DNA from: Rhodococcus jostii RHA1
GTDB lineage: Bacteria; Actinomycetota; Actinomycetes; Mycobacteriales; Mycobacteriaceae
Assembly: GCF_000014565.1 (NCBI RefSeq)
Contig: NC_008268.1
Location: forward strand, 4,592,501-4,656,500
DNA length: 64,000 bases
Direction: 5' to 3'
This document shows, piece by piece, positions 19,878 through 28,384 of the stretch. The notes under the pieces were generated by a model, which did no database searches, was not told where the DNA came from, and saw only the letters and a program-made list of their open reading frames with translations. The translations under genes were made by a program, and so were the position numbers. Within the stretch, counting starts at the first letter, position 1. Each line of letters begins with the position of its first letter.

Positions 19878-20310
19878 GCAGGAATCCGTCGCCGCCGCCC
19901 CACGACCCCAGGGCCGCTACATTCCCGCGGTTGTGCACGACGGGATCGCGTACAGCGCCGGGATGACGCCACGCCGCGACGGTGTGCTCACGGTTACCGG
20001 CGTCGTCGGACGGGACCTGGACATCCCGCGGGCCCGGGAGGCGGCCGGGGTGGCGGCGAGGAACGCGGTCGCTGCGATAGCCGCGGCCGTCGGCGGCACG
20101 GCGGCCATCTCCCGGTGCCTGCGCATGAGCGTCTTCGTCGCGTGTGCCCCGGAATTTCGCGAACTGTCCGCGGTGGCCGACGGCGCGTCGGACGTGCTGG
20201 TCGAATGCCTGGGACTCGACGCGCTGCCGGTGCGCAGCGCGATCGGCGTGTACGCCCTGCCGTCCGGCGCCCCCGTGGAGATAGAGCTCACAGTGGCTGT
20301 CCGTGCATAG
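19870..20310 (+). CDS. RidA (YjgF/UK114) family protein
   Basis: 146 residues. RidA proteins hydrolyse reactive enamine/imine intermediates, releasing ammonia, or act as deaminases in catabolic operons. The conserved arginine and trimer-interface segment appear as LPVRSAIGVYALPSGAPVEI near the C-terminus. GTG start overlaps the GGT-like gene by 8 nt. Its presence suggests that an imine or enamine arises in this pathway. Last gene of the co-directional block before the GntR gene. Confidence 0.88.
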   Translation: MSEQESVAAAPRPQGRYIPAVVHDGIAYSAGMTPRRDGVLTVTGVVGRDLDIPRAREAAGVAARNAVAAIAAAVGGTAAISRCLRMSVFVACAPEFRELSAVADGASDVLVECLGLDALPVRSAIGVYALPSGAPVEIELTVAVRA

Positions 20311-20330
20311 ACCTGCACCCGGCTCCGGAG

Positions 20331-20345
20331 TATAAATACATCTTG
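20331..20345 (+). promoter_or_regulatory. -10 element of a probable leaderless GntR transcript
   Basis: TATAAA at 20331-20336 stands out in GC-rich DNA and ends 8 nt before the GTG start codon at 20345. No ribosome-binding site precedes the gene, so transcription probably begins at or next to the start codon. ATACA/TGTAT arms (20335-20339 and 20354-20358) bracket this point and may be the regulator's own operator. Confidence 0.5.
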
Positions 20346-20998
20346 TGTCTATGTTGTATTCTGCCGCGGAGCAGGCCTATCGCGAGGTCAAGGAGCTCAT
20401 CCTGTCGGGCGGTCTGCCCGGCGGTGAGCTGATCAGCGAGGGCGAGATCGCCGGACGCATGGGGCTCAGCCGCACCCCGGTGCGCGAAGCCTTCCTCCGG
20501 CTCGAGTCCGAGGGCTGGATGCGGCTGTACCCGAAGCGGGGCGCGCTCGTCGTGCCCGTCGCCGACGGCGAGGCAGAGCACGTGGTCGACGCCCGGCAAC
20601 TCGTCGAGACGCACAGCGTGCGGGTGCTGGCCGACCAGCCACACGCCCGCGAACTCCTCGTCGCCCGCCTGCGCGAAAACCTCGTGGAGCAGCGGGAGAT
20701 CGCCGAGCGAGGCGACGTCGCCGCCTTCAGCGCCGCGGACGCCGACTTCCATCGGATGATCGTCGAAGCGGGCGAGAATCCGCTGCTCGCGACGTTCTAC
20801 TCCAGCATCCGCGAGCGTCAGCGCCGCATGACCGCACACTCGATCACCCGTGACCCGGGACAGCTGCCCCGGATCATCGCCGACCACGAGCAGTTGACGG
20901 AACTCGTCGAGGCGGGTGACGCCGCCGGGTTCGACGCCGCGGTGCTCGTCCACATGCGCCGGGTCCACGCCCTCAACCCGAGAGGAGTTGCGCGATGA
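20345..20998 (+). CDS. GntR-family (FadR/VanR-like) regulator
   Basis: 217 residues. The N-terminal winged helix contains GEIAGRMGLSRTPVREAFLRL at about residues 37-57, diagnostic of GntR proteins, and is followed by an all-helical FCD-type effector domain with DxxFH (DADFHRMI) and a later HxxL-type metal-ligand region (DHEQL). GTG 20345 or ATG 20351 is the start. Its stop overlaps the MFS start (ATGA), so the two form a regulator-transporter pair beside the HDO operon. Confidence 0.88.
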   Translation: MSMLYSAAEQAYREVKELILSGGLPGGELISEGEIAGRMGLSRTPVREAFLRLESEGWMRLYPKRGALVVPVADGEAEHVVDARQLVETHSVRVLADQPHARELLVARLRENLVEQREIAERGDVAAFSAADADFHRMIVEAGENPLLATFYSSIRERQRRMTAHSITRDPGQLPRIIADHEQLTELVEAGDAAGFDAAVLVHMRRVHALNPRGVAR

Positions 20999-22251
20999 CC
21001 GTCGTCCGCGAATCCCCGATCGAGGTGCCGGAGACGCTCGCGTCGCCGCGCGCCTGGCTGCTGGTGGCCGCGACCATGTTCGCGGTGGCGTGGGGCGGCA
21101 ACGAATTCACGCCGCTCCTCGGCATGTACCGCGCCGATCACGGTTTCTCGCCGGTCACGGTCGATCTGTTCCTGTTCGCCTACGTCGTCGGGATCGTGCC
21201 CGCCCTCCTCCTCGGGGGACCACTGTCCGACCGGCTGGGCAGACGGCCGATCCTGCTCCCGGCACCGTTCCTGACGGTCGCCGGCTCCGTGCTCCTGGCC
21301 CTCGGCGCCGACTCCGCCGCCATGCTCATCGTCGGCCGCGTCCTGTGCGGTGTCGCGCTCGGCCTCGGCATGGCCGTCGGCGGCAGCTGGGTGAAGGAAC
21401 TGTCGACCGCGCCGTGGGATCCCGCGGCCACGGACGGTGCCGGTGCGCGTCGGGCAGCGATGAGCCTGACCGGCGGATTCGGCCTCGGTGCGGGCGTCGC
21501 CGGCGTCCTCGCGCAGTGGGCACCGCTGCCGAGTGTCCTGTCGTACGTCGTGCACAGCGCGATCGCCCTCGCCGCTGCCGTCGCACTGTGGCGAGCCCCC
21601 GAGACCCGCGCGGCCCAGCCGGTCTCCGAACGAGTCTCGCTCGCCCGCGACCTCGCGATCCCCTCCGCCGCACACAAGCGATTCCTGTTCGTGATCGCGC
21701 CGCTCGCACCCTGGGTGTTCGGCACGGCGGCCGCCGCCTACGCGGTGCTGCCGTCGCTGATGTCCGGGCACACCGGTGGGCTGCCGCTCGCGTTCTCGGC
21801 GCTCATGTGCATGGTCGGCCTCGGGGCGGGATTCGCGATCCAGGCGCTCGGCCGCAAGATCGACACCCCCCGCAACGCGCGTGCCGTCGTGGTGTCGCTG
21901 GTCGTCGTCCTCGTCGGAATGGGCGTTGCCGCCGTCGCCGCGTCGGCGCTGACCGTTCCGCTCGCGCTCGCCGCCGCCGTCGTGCTCGGCTGCGGATACG
22001 GCATGGCCATGGTGTCGGGACTGCAGGAGATTCAGCGGATCGCGGGCCCGGACGACCTGGCCGGACTGACCGCTGTCTTCTACTCGCTCACGTACCTGGG
22101 ATTCGGGACGCCGGCCGTGATGGCCTATCTGTCCGAGACGTTCCCGGCGGTGACGTACCCGAGAATGTTCCTCTTCGGCGCGATCGCGGCCGCCGGCTGT
22201 CTCGCGCTCGCACTCACCAAGTGGCGCGCGCACCTGCCCAACCCGGAGTGA
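20995..22251 (+). CDS. MFS transporter, 12-helix type
   Basis: 418 residues with about twelve membrane helices. Motif A reads GGPLSDRLGRRPIL between helices 2 and 3. Coupled by ATGA to the GntR gene, so probably induced by the same small molecule. Together with the HDO operon it could import the catabolised compound; the substrate is not identifiable. It ends 7 nt from the convergent M1 peptidase gene. Confidence 0.85.
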   Translation: MTVVRESPIEVPETLASPRAWLLVAATMFAVAWGGNEFTPLLGMYRADHGFSPVTVDLFLFAYVVGIVPALLLGGPLSDRLGRRPILLPAPFLTVAGSVLLALGADSAAMLIVGRVLCGVALGLGMAVGGSWVKELSTAPWDPAATDGAGARRAAMSLTGGFGLGAGVAGVLAQWAPLPSVLSYVVHSAIALAAAVALWRAPETRAAQPVSERVSLARDLAIPSAAHKRFLFVIAPLAPWVFGTAAAAYAVLPSLMSGHTGGLPLAFSALMCMVGLGAGFAIQALGRKIDTPRNARAVVVSLVVVLVGMGVAAVAASALTVPLALAAAVVLGCGYGMAMVSGLQEIQRIAGPDDLAGLTAVFYSLTYLGFGTPAVMAYLSETFPAVTYPRMFLFGAIAAAGCLALALTKWRAHLPNPE

Positions 22252-22258
22252 CCGCAGC

Positions 22259-23575
22259 TCACATCGGCGGCAGAGTCTTCTCGCCGAGCCAGGAATCCCA
22301 CAGCAGGCGCAGCGGCTCGTCGGTGTAGTGGGTGGCCAGGTCGGTGAACTGCTCGCTCGTGACGGTGGAGTGGCGATGGGCCAGCGTCCACTGCCGCAGC
22401 AGCCCGAAGAACTTGTCGTCGCCGAGCCGGCGTCGCAACGCGTGGAGTGTCAGCGCGCCGCGCTTGTAGACGCGGTCGTCGAACATCAGCTGCGGTCCCG
22501 GATCGGCGATCACCAGGTCCTGCGGTTTGCGGGCCAGGCCCTGATGCGCCTGCTGCGCGAGCTGGTGCGCCGAAGGCCCGCCGGAGTTCTCCGACCAGAT
22601 CCACTCGGCGTAACAGGCGAAACCTTCGTGCAGCCAGATGTCCCGCCACTGGCCGAGTGTCAGACTGTTGCCGAACCACTGGTGGGCGAGTTCGTGCGCC
22701 ACCAGACGTTCGTATCCGCGCCGGCCCGTGCAATGGTTGGCACCGAAAATCGACAGTCCCTGCGCCTCGAGCGGGATCTCCAGCTCGTCGTCCGTCACGA
22801 CCACCGTGTAGTCGGCGAAGGGGTACGGGCCGAACAGTCGGGAGAACACGTCCATCATCTGAGGCTGCCGGCCGAAGTCCACGTCGAACGTCGAACGCAG
22901 CCGCGGTGGGTGGACGGCGAACATGGGGACACCCCCGGAACCGAGGCTTCGGCGTTCGTACGGCCCGATCTGGATGGTGGCCAGGTAACTCGCCATCGGC
23001 TCGGTCTGCTCGTACACCCACGTCGTCTGGCTGGCTCGCGTCTGCTTGCTCACCAGCGCACCGTTGGCCACCGTGTAATACGGCGAATCGGTCGTGATCG
23101 CGATGCGGTAACTGGCCTTCGAACTCGGGTGGTCGTCGCACGGGAACCAGGACGCCGCCCCGTTGGGCTGGCTGGCAACCAGCGCGCCCTCGGACAGCTC
23201 CTCCCAGCCGACCTCACCCCACACACTGCGGATCGGTTTCGGCGAACCCCCGTACTGGACGGTGAGCACGAGGGCGCCGCCCGCGGGGATCGCCTGCGCG
23301 GGCGTGACGATCAGCTTGCCGTTCCGGTGCAACCACTTCGTGTTGCGGGAACCGTTGGTGGCGACCTTCGTGACGTGCAGATTGGACGCCAGATCCAGGG
23401 CGAACCGGGAGCGGGCCTCGGTGGTGACCGCGGTGATCGTGGCCTTGCCTGCCAGCCGGTTGCTGTGCACCTTGTAGGTGAGGTCGAGTTCGTACCGGGA
23501 CACCCGGTATCCGCGGTTTCCGTTCTGGGGGAGATACGGGTCGACCGGCTCGTCGATCCCCTTGTCAGCCTTCAC
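22259..23575 (-). CDS. M1-family (gluzincin) aminopeptidase
   Basis: 438 residues from GTG 23575, a short M1 peptidase with N-terminal beta-saddle and catalytic domains and no C-terminal ARM domain. The zinc site HELAHQ followed after 18 residues by E (in WLHEGFACYAEW) is intact. The exopeptidase GAMEN motif is replaced by LEAQG. GTG 23575 overlaps the stop of the Pls-like synthetase gene as GTGA, so translation is coupled; a longer frame to 23611 would overlap more. No signal peptide visible. The pairing suggests it processes or degrades the synthetase product, which is inference. Confidence 0.88.
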   Translation of the reverse strand: MKADKGIDEPVDPYLPQNGNRGYRVSRYELDLTYKVHSNRLAGKATITAVTTEARSRFALDLASNLHVTKVATNGSRNTKWLHRNGKLIVTPAQAIPAGGALVLTVQYGGSPKPIRSVWGEVGWEELSEGALVASQPNGAASWFPCDDHPSSKASYRIAITTDSPYYTVANGALVSKQTRASQTTWVYEQTEPMASYLATIQIGPYERRSLGSGGVPMFAVHPPRLRSTFDVDFGRQPQMMDVFSRLFGPYPFADYTVVVTDDELEIPLEAQGLSIFGANHCTGRRGYERLVAHELAHQWFGNSLTLGQWRDIWLHEGFACYAEWIWSENSGGPSAHQLAQQAHQGLARKPQDLVIADPGPQLMFDDRVYKRGALTLHALRRRLGDDKFFGLLRQWTLAHRHSTVTSEQFTDLATHYTDEPLRLLWDSWLGEKTLPPM

Positions 23576-26500
23576 GTGGCCGCCCAGGGGGCGATCGGAT
23601 TTCCCTGCCACCGCGTGGACGGCGGCACGGTGTCGCCGCGCATGACGAGCGAGGCCGGGCCGACCGTGGCGCCTTCGCCGATCCGGGCGGCGGGCAGCGC
23701 GACACAGTGCGGGCCGAGGGTGGCGCCGGCTCCGAGGATGACGGTGTCCATGGACATGATCCGATCATGGAACAGGTGAGTCTGCACGACACACCCCCGT
23801 TCCACGGTCGCGCCGTCGCCCAGCGTCACGAGATCCGCCTCGGGCAGCCAATAGGTTTCACACCACACACCCTTGCCGATGGTGGCTCCGAGGCCCCGCA
23901 ACCAGACGTTGAGGACGGCGGTGCCCGTCGCGGCACGGGCGAACCAGGGTGCGGCGACCGTTTCCACGAAGGCGTCCGACACCTCGTTCCGCCACACGAA
24001 CGAACTCCACAACGGGTGCTCGATCTTCCCGATCCGGCCGACCACCAGCCACTTCGCGATCACAGAGATCAACCCCGCGACCGCACCCGCGACGAGGAGG
24101 ACGACGCCGCTGGCCAGTGCCGCGAGCCAGAAGCCGATGTGGTGAGCCATCGCCTGCAGCGCGAACAGCACGCCGAGGCCGATTCCGAACGTCACCGTCA
24201 CCGGGATGAGGCGGCACGTCTCCACGACCGCGCGGGCCACCTTGAGCCGGACCGGGGGACGGAACGTGCGGGAGGCGTCGGTGTCGCCGGGCGCCCTGCG
24301 GAGGCGGACCGGGGGACTGCCCAGCCAGGACGAACCGGACTTCGCCTTCGACGGCGTGGCCGACAGCACCGCGACGAGACCGTTCTTGGGCACGCGCCGA
24401 CCCGGACCGGTCATCCCCGAGTTGCCGAGGAAGGCGCGCTTGCCGACCTTCGCGTGTTCGATGTGCATCCACCCCCCGCCGAGTTCGTAACTCGCGATCA
24501 TCGTGTCGTCGGCGAGGAATGCGCCGTCCGCCACGGTGGTGAACTTCGGCAGCATGAGCACGGTCGACGCTTCCACGTTCTTGCCGATCCGGGCGCCGAG
24601 CAACCGCAGCCATCCCGGCGTCAGGAGGCTCGCGTACAGCGGGAACAGGAACGTGCGGGCGGAGTCCATGAGGCGTTCGGTGGCCCACACCTGCCAGCCG
24701 ATGCGACTGCGGACCGGGTGGTACCCCTCACGCAACCCGATCGACAGCAGCCGGACGGACACGACCGTGAGGACCGCGAACACGGCGAGGCTGACGAGGG
24801 TCGCGGCGGGAAGGATCACCAGCGACTGGAGTACGGCGGACCCGATCGTGCCTGCGTCGCGGATCCACCACCCGATGACCACGATGCCGGCGACGAGGGC
24901 GAAGATCGGCAGTCCGGCGATGAGCATCGACGTCACGCCGAACGCGGGAACCCAGTAGGCCGCGCGGCGCGGGGTCTCCTCGGGCCACGGGTGGACGGCC
25001 TTGCCGACCTTGACCGCCGGTGAGCCGGCCCAGTGCTGATTGGCCTTGACGCGTCCGAATACGGCGGAACCCGCCTCGACCTCGGCGTTGCGCCCGATGG
25101 TGGCGCCGGGAACCAGCGTGGACCGGGCGCCCACCGACGCACCCGGACCGATCTTGATGGCACCGATGTGGACGACGTCGCCGTCCACCCAGTGTCCGGA
25201 CAGGTCGACCTCGGGTTCGATGGAGCATCCGTCGCCGAGCTCGAGCATGCCGGTGACCGGTGGGAGCGTGTGCAGGTCGACGCCCTTGCCGACCTTCGCG
25301 CCGAGCGCCCGCGCGTAGTAGAGCATCCACGGCGCGCCCGACAGGTTCGCGGCACCGCTGGCCTCGGTCAGGCGCAGCGCCACCCACAGCCGCAGGTGTT
25401 CGCTGCCGCCTCGGGGATACGTTCCCGGCTCGAGTCCGCGCAGCAGGATCCGCGAACCGATCACCGAGATCGCCATCCGGCCGACCGGGCTGATGAACGC
25501 GAAGAACGCGAGCAGAATCCACCACCACGACACCGTGGGCGCCCACGGCACCGTCGTGAACCAGGAGAAGACGTTGTTCGCGATGGCCAGCCACGTGACC
25601 CACTGCAGGCCCGTGAGCGTGGTCAGGGGAACGGTCGCCGCGATCTGCGCGAGCTGGCTCCGACGCGGAGTCGGCGTGACGAGGCGGGGTTCGGCGGCGT
25701 CGATCGGCGCCAGCTCGTCGAGGTATTCCGCGAGCGAACCGAGCCGCGGGTGGTCGTAGAGTTGCGCGACCGTCACCTCGGGGAACCGTTCGCGCAGCGC
25801 CGTGACCAGCTGGGCCGCCGAGAGCGATCCACCGCCGAGCTCGAAGAAGTCGTCGTCGGGGCCCGTGATCTCGGCACCGAGAATCGCCGTCCACAGCCCC
25901 GCGACCCAGGCCTGCGTGCCCTCGAGACCCAGTTTCTCCGCGGCGTCGTCGACACCCGGCGGAGGCCAGGGCAGGGCGTTCCGGTCGACCTTGCCGGACG
26001 TACGGGTGGGCAGTTCGTCGACCAGCACCAGCCGGGGAACCAGCGCCGCCGGGAGTTGCTCGGTGAGCGCGGTGTGCGCCGCCTTGAGGTCGAAGTCGGG
26101 GTTGGTGCTGGCCAGATAGCCGACGAGGACCTGGTGACCGGCACCGGTCCTGCGGACGGCCGCCGCCGCGCCGCCGACGCCGGGAAGGTTCTGCAGGGCG
26201 TTGTCGACCTCGCCCAGTTCGATCCGCCTGCCACCGAGTTTCACCTGATCGTCCGCGCGACCCTGGAACAGAAGTCCGCGGCGGTCGAGGCGGACGAGGT
26301 CGCCACTGCGGTACGCGCGATCCCAGCCGAGTGTCGGCATCGGTGCGTACTTCTCGGCGTCCTTCTGCGGGTCGAGGTACCGGGCCAGACCGACACCGCC
26401 GATGACCAGTTCGCCCACCTCGCCCTCGGGGACGGGTTCACCGGTTGCGTCGACCACTGCGAGGTCCCAGCCGTCCAGCGGGAGGCCGATACTGACCGGA

Positions 26501-27462
26501 CTCTTGCCGTCCATCAGGGCGCCGCACGCCACGACTGTCGCCTCGGTGGGCCCGTACGTGTTCCATACCTCGCGTCCGTCGACGGCGAGTCGCTCCGCCA
26601 GTTCGGGCGGGCAGGCCTCGCCGCCGAAGATCAGCAGGCGCACGGCCTCGAGGGCCTCGGCAGGCCACAGCGACGCGAGCGTCGGCACCGTCGAGACGAT
26701 GCTGACGTCGCGCGCGACGAGCCACGGGCCGAGGTCCATGCCGCTTCGCACCAGGGACCGGGGCGCGGGCACGAGGCAGGCGCCGTGACGCCACGCGAGC
26801 CACATCTCCTCGCAGGACGCGTCGAACGCGACCGACAGTCCGGCCAGCACCCGATCGCCGGGCCGGATCGGGTCTTCCTGCAGGAATATCCGGGCTTCGG
26901 CATCCACGAACGCCGCCGCGTTGCGATGGTTCACCGCGACCCCCTTGGGGGTGCCGGTGGAACCGGAGGTGAAGATGATCCAGGCGTCGTCGTCGACGGT
27001 CGGCGGACGGGCGCTCGGCGACTCGGCCCTGTCGGGGGCGGTGCCCGCGGTGATCCCGGTGCCGGTCATCACGCACCGGACCTGCGCCTCACCGAACACG
27101 AGTTCGGCGCGTTCCTCGGGGTCGTCCGCGTCGACCGGCACGTAGGCGGCGCCGACGGCGAGCGTCGCCAGGATCGCGACGTAGAGCGAGCAGGATCCGG
27201 ACGGCATTCGGATTCCGACGCGATCGCCGGCCCCGACTCCCGATTCGGCCAGGACCTCCGCGGTCTGCCGGATCTCCTCGAGCAGTTCCTGGTAGGTGAG
27301 CGACGTCGAGCCGTCGTCGATCGCCGGGGCTTCGGGGTTCGCCTCGGCCGTCGCGAACAGGATGTCGACGAGTGTGCGCGGCGCCGGTGCGAATTCACGG
27401 CGGAGGAATTCCCGGGGTATACGGAGCGACAGGTCCGAATCCGTCGGCGACTGGAGAGACAA
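23572..27462 (-). CDS. Pls/PosA-type single-module nonribosomal peptide synthetase with membrane-embedded C-terminus
   Basis: 1296 residues, close to the poly-epsilon-lysine synthetase Pls. Order: adenylation domain at about 30-500 (FTSGSTGTPKG core, YGPTE, SGKVDRNAL), carrier domain with phosphopantetheine Ser546 in LGGGSLSA, then three repeats of paired membrane helices and left-handed beta-helix hexapeptide domains at about 610-815, 840-1060 and 1085-1290. No classical condensation or thioesterase domain. The ten-residue pocket code read by hand alignment to PheA is DAETFGTVVK, like lysine codes of the DAE..G..VK type. It would activate a basic amino acid and join residues at the membrane. 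Product not proven. Confidence 0.85.
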   Translation of the reverse strand: MSLQSPTDSDLSLRIPREFLRREFAPAPRTLVDILFATAEANPEAPAIDDGSTSLTYQELLEEIRQTAEVLAESGVGAGDRVGIRMPSGSCSLYVAILATLAVGAAYVPVDADDPEERAELVFGEAQVRCVMTGTGITAGTAPDRAESPSARPPTVDDDAWIIFTSGSTGTPKGVAVNHRNAAAFVDAEARIFLQEDPIRPGDRVLAGLSVAFDASCEEMWLAWRHGACLVPAPRSLVRSGMDLGPWLVARDVSIVSTVPTLASLWPAEALEAVRLLIFGGEACPPELAERLAVDGREVWNTYGPTEATVVACGALMDGKSPVSIGLPLDGWDLAVVDATGEPVPEGEVGELVIGGVGLARYLDPQKDAEKYAPMPTLGWDRAYRSGDLVRLDRRGLLFQGRADDQVKLGGRRIELGEVDNALQNLPGVGGAAAAVRRTGAGHQVLVGYLASTNPDFDLKAAHTALTEQLPAALVPRLVLVDELPTRTSGKVDRNALPWPPPGVDDAAEKLGLEGTQAWVAGLWTAILGAEITGPDDDFFELGGGSLSAAQLVTALRERFPEVTVAQLYDHPRLGSLAEYLDELAPIDAAEPRLVTPTPRRSQLAQIAATVPLTTLTGLQWVTWLAIANNVFSWFTTVPWAPTVSWWWILLAFFAFISPVGRMAISVIGSRILLRGLEPGTYPRGGSEHLRLWVALRLTEASGAANLSGAPWMLYYARALGAKVGKGVDLHTLPPVTGMLELGDGCSIEPEVDLSGHWVDGDVVHIGAIKIGPGASVGARSTLVPGATIGRNAEVEAGSAVFGRVKANQHWAGSPAVKVGKAVHPWPEETPRRAAYWVPAFGVTSMLIAGLPIFALVAGIVVIGWWIRDAGTIGSAVLQSLVILPAATLVSLAVFAVLTVVSVRLLSIGLREGYHPVRSRIGWQVWATERLMDSARTFLFPLYASLLTPGWLRLLGARIGKNVEASTVLMLPKFTTVADGAFLADDTMIASYELGGGWMHIEHAKVGKRAFLGNSGMTGPGRRVPKNGLVAVLSATPSKAKSGSSWLGSPPVRLRRAPGDTDASRTFRPPVRLKVARAVVETCRLIPVTVTFGIGLGVLFALQAMAHHIGFWLAALASGVVLLVAGAVAGLISVIAKWLVVGRIGKIEHPLWSSFVWRNEVSDAFVETVAAPWFARAATGTAVLNVWLRGLGATIGKGVWCETYWLPEADLVTLGDGATVERGCVVQTHLFHDRIMSMDTVILGAGATLGPHCVALPAARIGEGATVGPASLVMRGDTVPPSTRWQGNPIAPWAAT

Positions 27463-27682
27463 TCCAGAATTCCTTCTCTGAGCGGGTGGTGGTGCGTACG
27501 GCTCGTTATCTCACGATCAGGTGGCCAGATGGTGAACAGTCGGTGGTCGGTAGGGCTTCTTCGACCATTCTTCACCCGCAGTTGCCGGTTCTCTCACCTC
27601 ACATGTCGAAGTTTCCCCCGCTACTTCGTCGTCTGGTCAGAAGGAGCACCCGAGTTCCTTCTTTTCGAGGAAGGATGACCTC
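27463..27682. promoter_or_regulatory. Divergent region between the Pls-like gene and the ECF42 module
   Basis: 220 bp without a gene. Toward the plus strand it holds the ECF42-type promoter at 27604-27630. The promoter of the Pls-like gene must lie at its left end but I see no clear consensus. Ribosome-binding site AAGGA lies 8-9 nt before 27683. Confidence 0.5.
27604..27630 (+). promoter_or_regulatory. Probable ECF42 promoter (TGTCGA / CGTC)
   Basis: TGTCGA at 27604-27609 and CGTC at 27627-27630 are 17 nt apart. This matches the published ECF42 target pattern, TGTCGA in the -35 region and CG(A/T)C in the -10 region. It lies 53 nt before the DGPF gene that is followed by the ECF42 sigma gene, so it is likely autoregulatory. 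Confidence 0.72.
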
Positions 27683-28384
27683 ATGTACTACCTGGCATTG
27701 CTGGCGGACGAGAAGAACGCCACCGAATGGCCACCGGACAGTCCGGAGTTCGCGGTGGCCGTTGCGCGCCACCAGGCGTTCACGGAGAGAGCGGGCTCCG
27801 CGATCGTCGGAGGTGGTGCCTTGTATCCGAGCGCGGAGGCGGCGACCATCCGGAACGACGGCGGCCGCGCGCTGATCACGGACGGTCCGTTCGCGGAGAC
27901 CGCGGAGGTGATCGGTGGTTTCTACGTCCTCGAGGGACCGAACCTGGACGAGGTGCTGAATGTGGCGCGGCACATCCCCGAGGCGATCATCGAGTTGTGG
28001 CCGATGTTCGAGTGGATGCCCGTGACCGATCAGACAGGCTGCTGGATGGCGCTGCTCCGCGAACCGGAGGCGGCGGCGGTGGCGCCGGGCACACCCCAGT
28101 GGGACGAGGGAATGGCCGAGCACGAGAAGTTCGGTCGCCTCGCCGGGTCCGCGGTGCGTGGCGGCGGGGCCCTCTATCCGCCGGACTCCGCGACGACGAT
28201 CCGCGTTCGCGACGGGGAACTCCTTCTCACCGACGGGCCCTTCGCCGAGACAGCCGAGGTCGCGAACGGCCTGTACGTGCTCGCAGCCGAGGACCGGGAG
28301 AGTGCGATCGCGTTGTCGGCGAAGATCCCGGTGACGCCGAAGGGCTGCATCGAGCTCCGGCAGATCGTCGCCTACGCCGAGTAA
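27683..28384 (+). CDS. DGPF/YCII-domain protein with tandem domains
   Basis: 233 residues made of two YCII-related (DGPF) domains: the DGPFAETAEV motif occurs twice, at about residues 71 and 190, each followed by a GxYVL strand. Most relatives have one domain, so this is an internal duplication or fusion. Such proteins accompany ECF42 sigma factors and their biochemical role is unknown. The stop overlaps the sigma gene start (TAATG), so the two are made together. Confidence 0.9.
   Translation: MYYLALLADEKNATEWPPDSPEFAVAVARHQAFTERAGSAIVGGGALYPSAEAATIRNDGGRALITDGPFAETAEVIGGFYVLEGPNLDEVLNVARHIPEAIIELWPMFEWMPVTDQTGCWMALLREPEAAAVAPGTPQWDEGMAEHEKFGRLAGSAVRGGGALYPPDSATTIRVRDGELLLTDGPFAETAEVANGLYVLAAEDRESAIALSAKIPVTPKGCIELRQIVAYAE

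Noticed and set aside
25033..27678. 881-codon plus-strand frame opposite the synthetase gene
   Set aside because: Asp/Arg/Gly-rich antisense shadow without recognisable domain.
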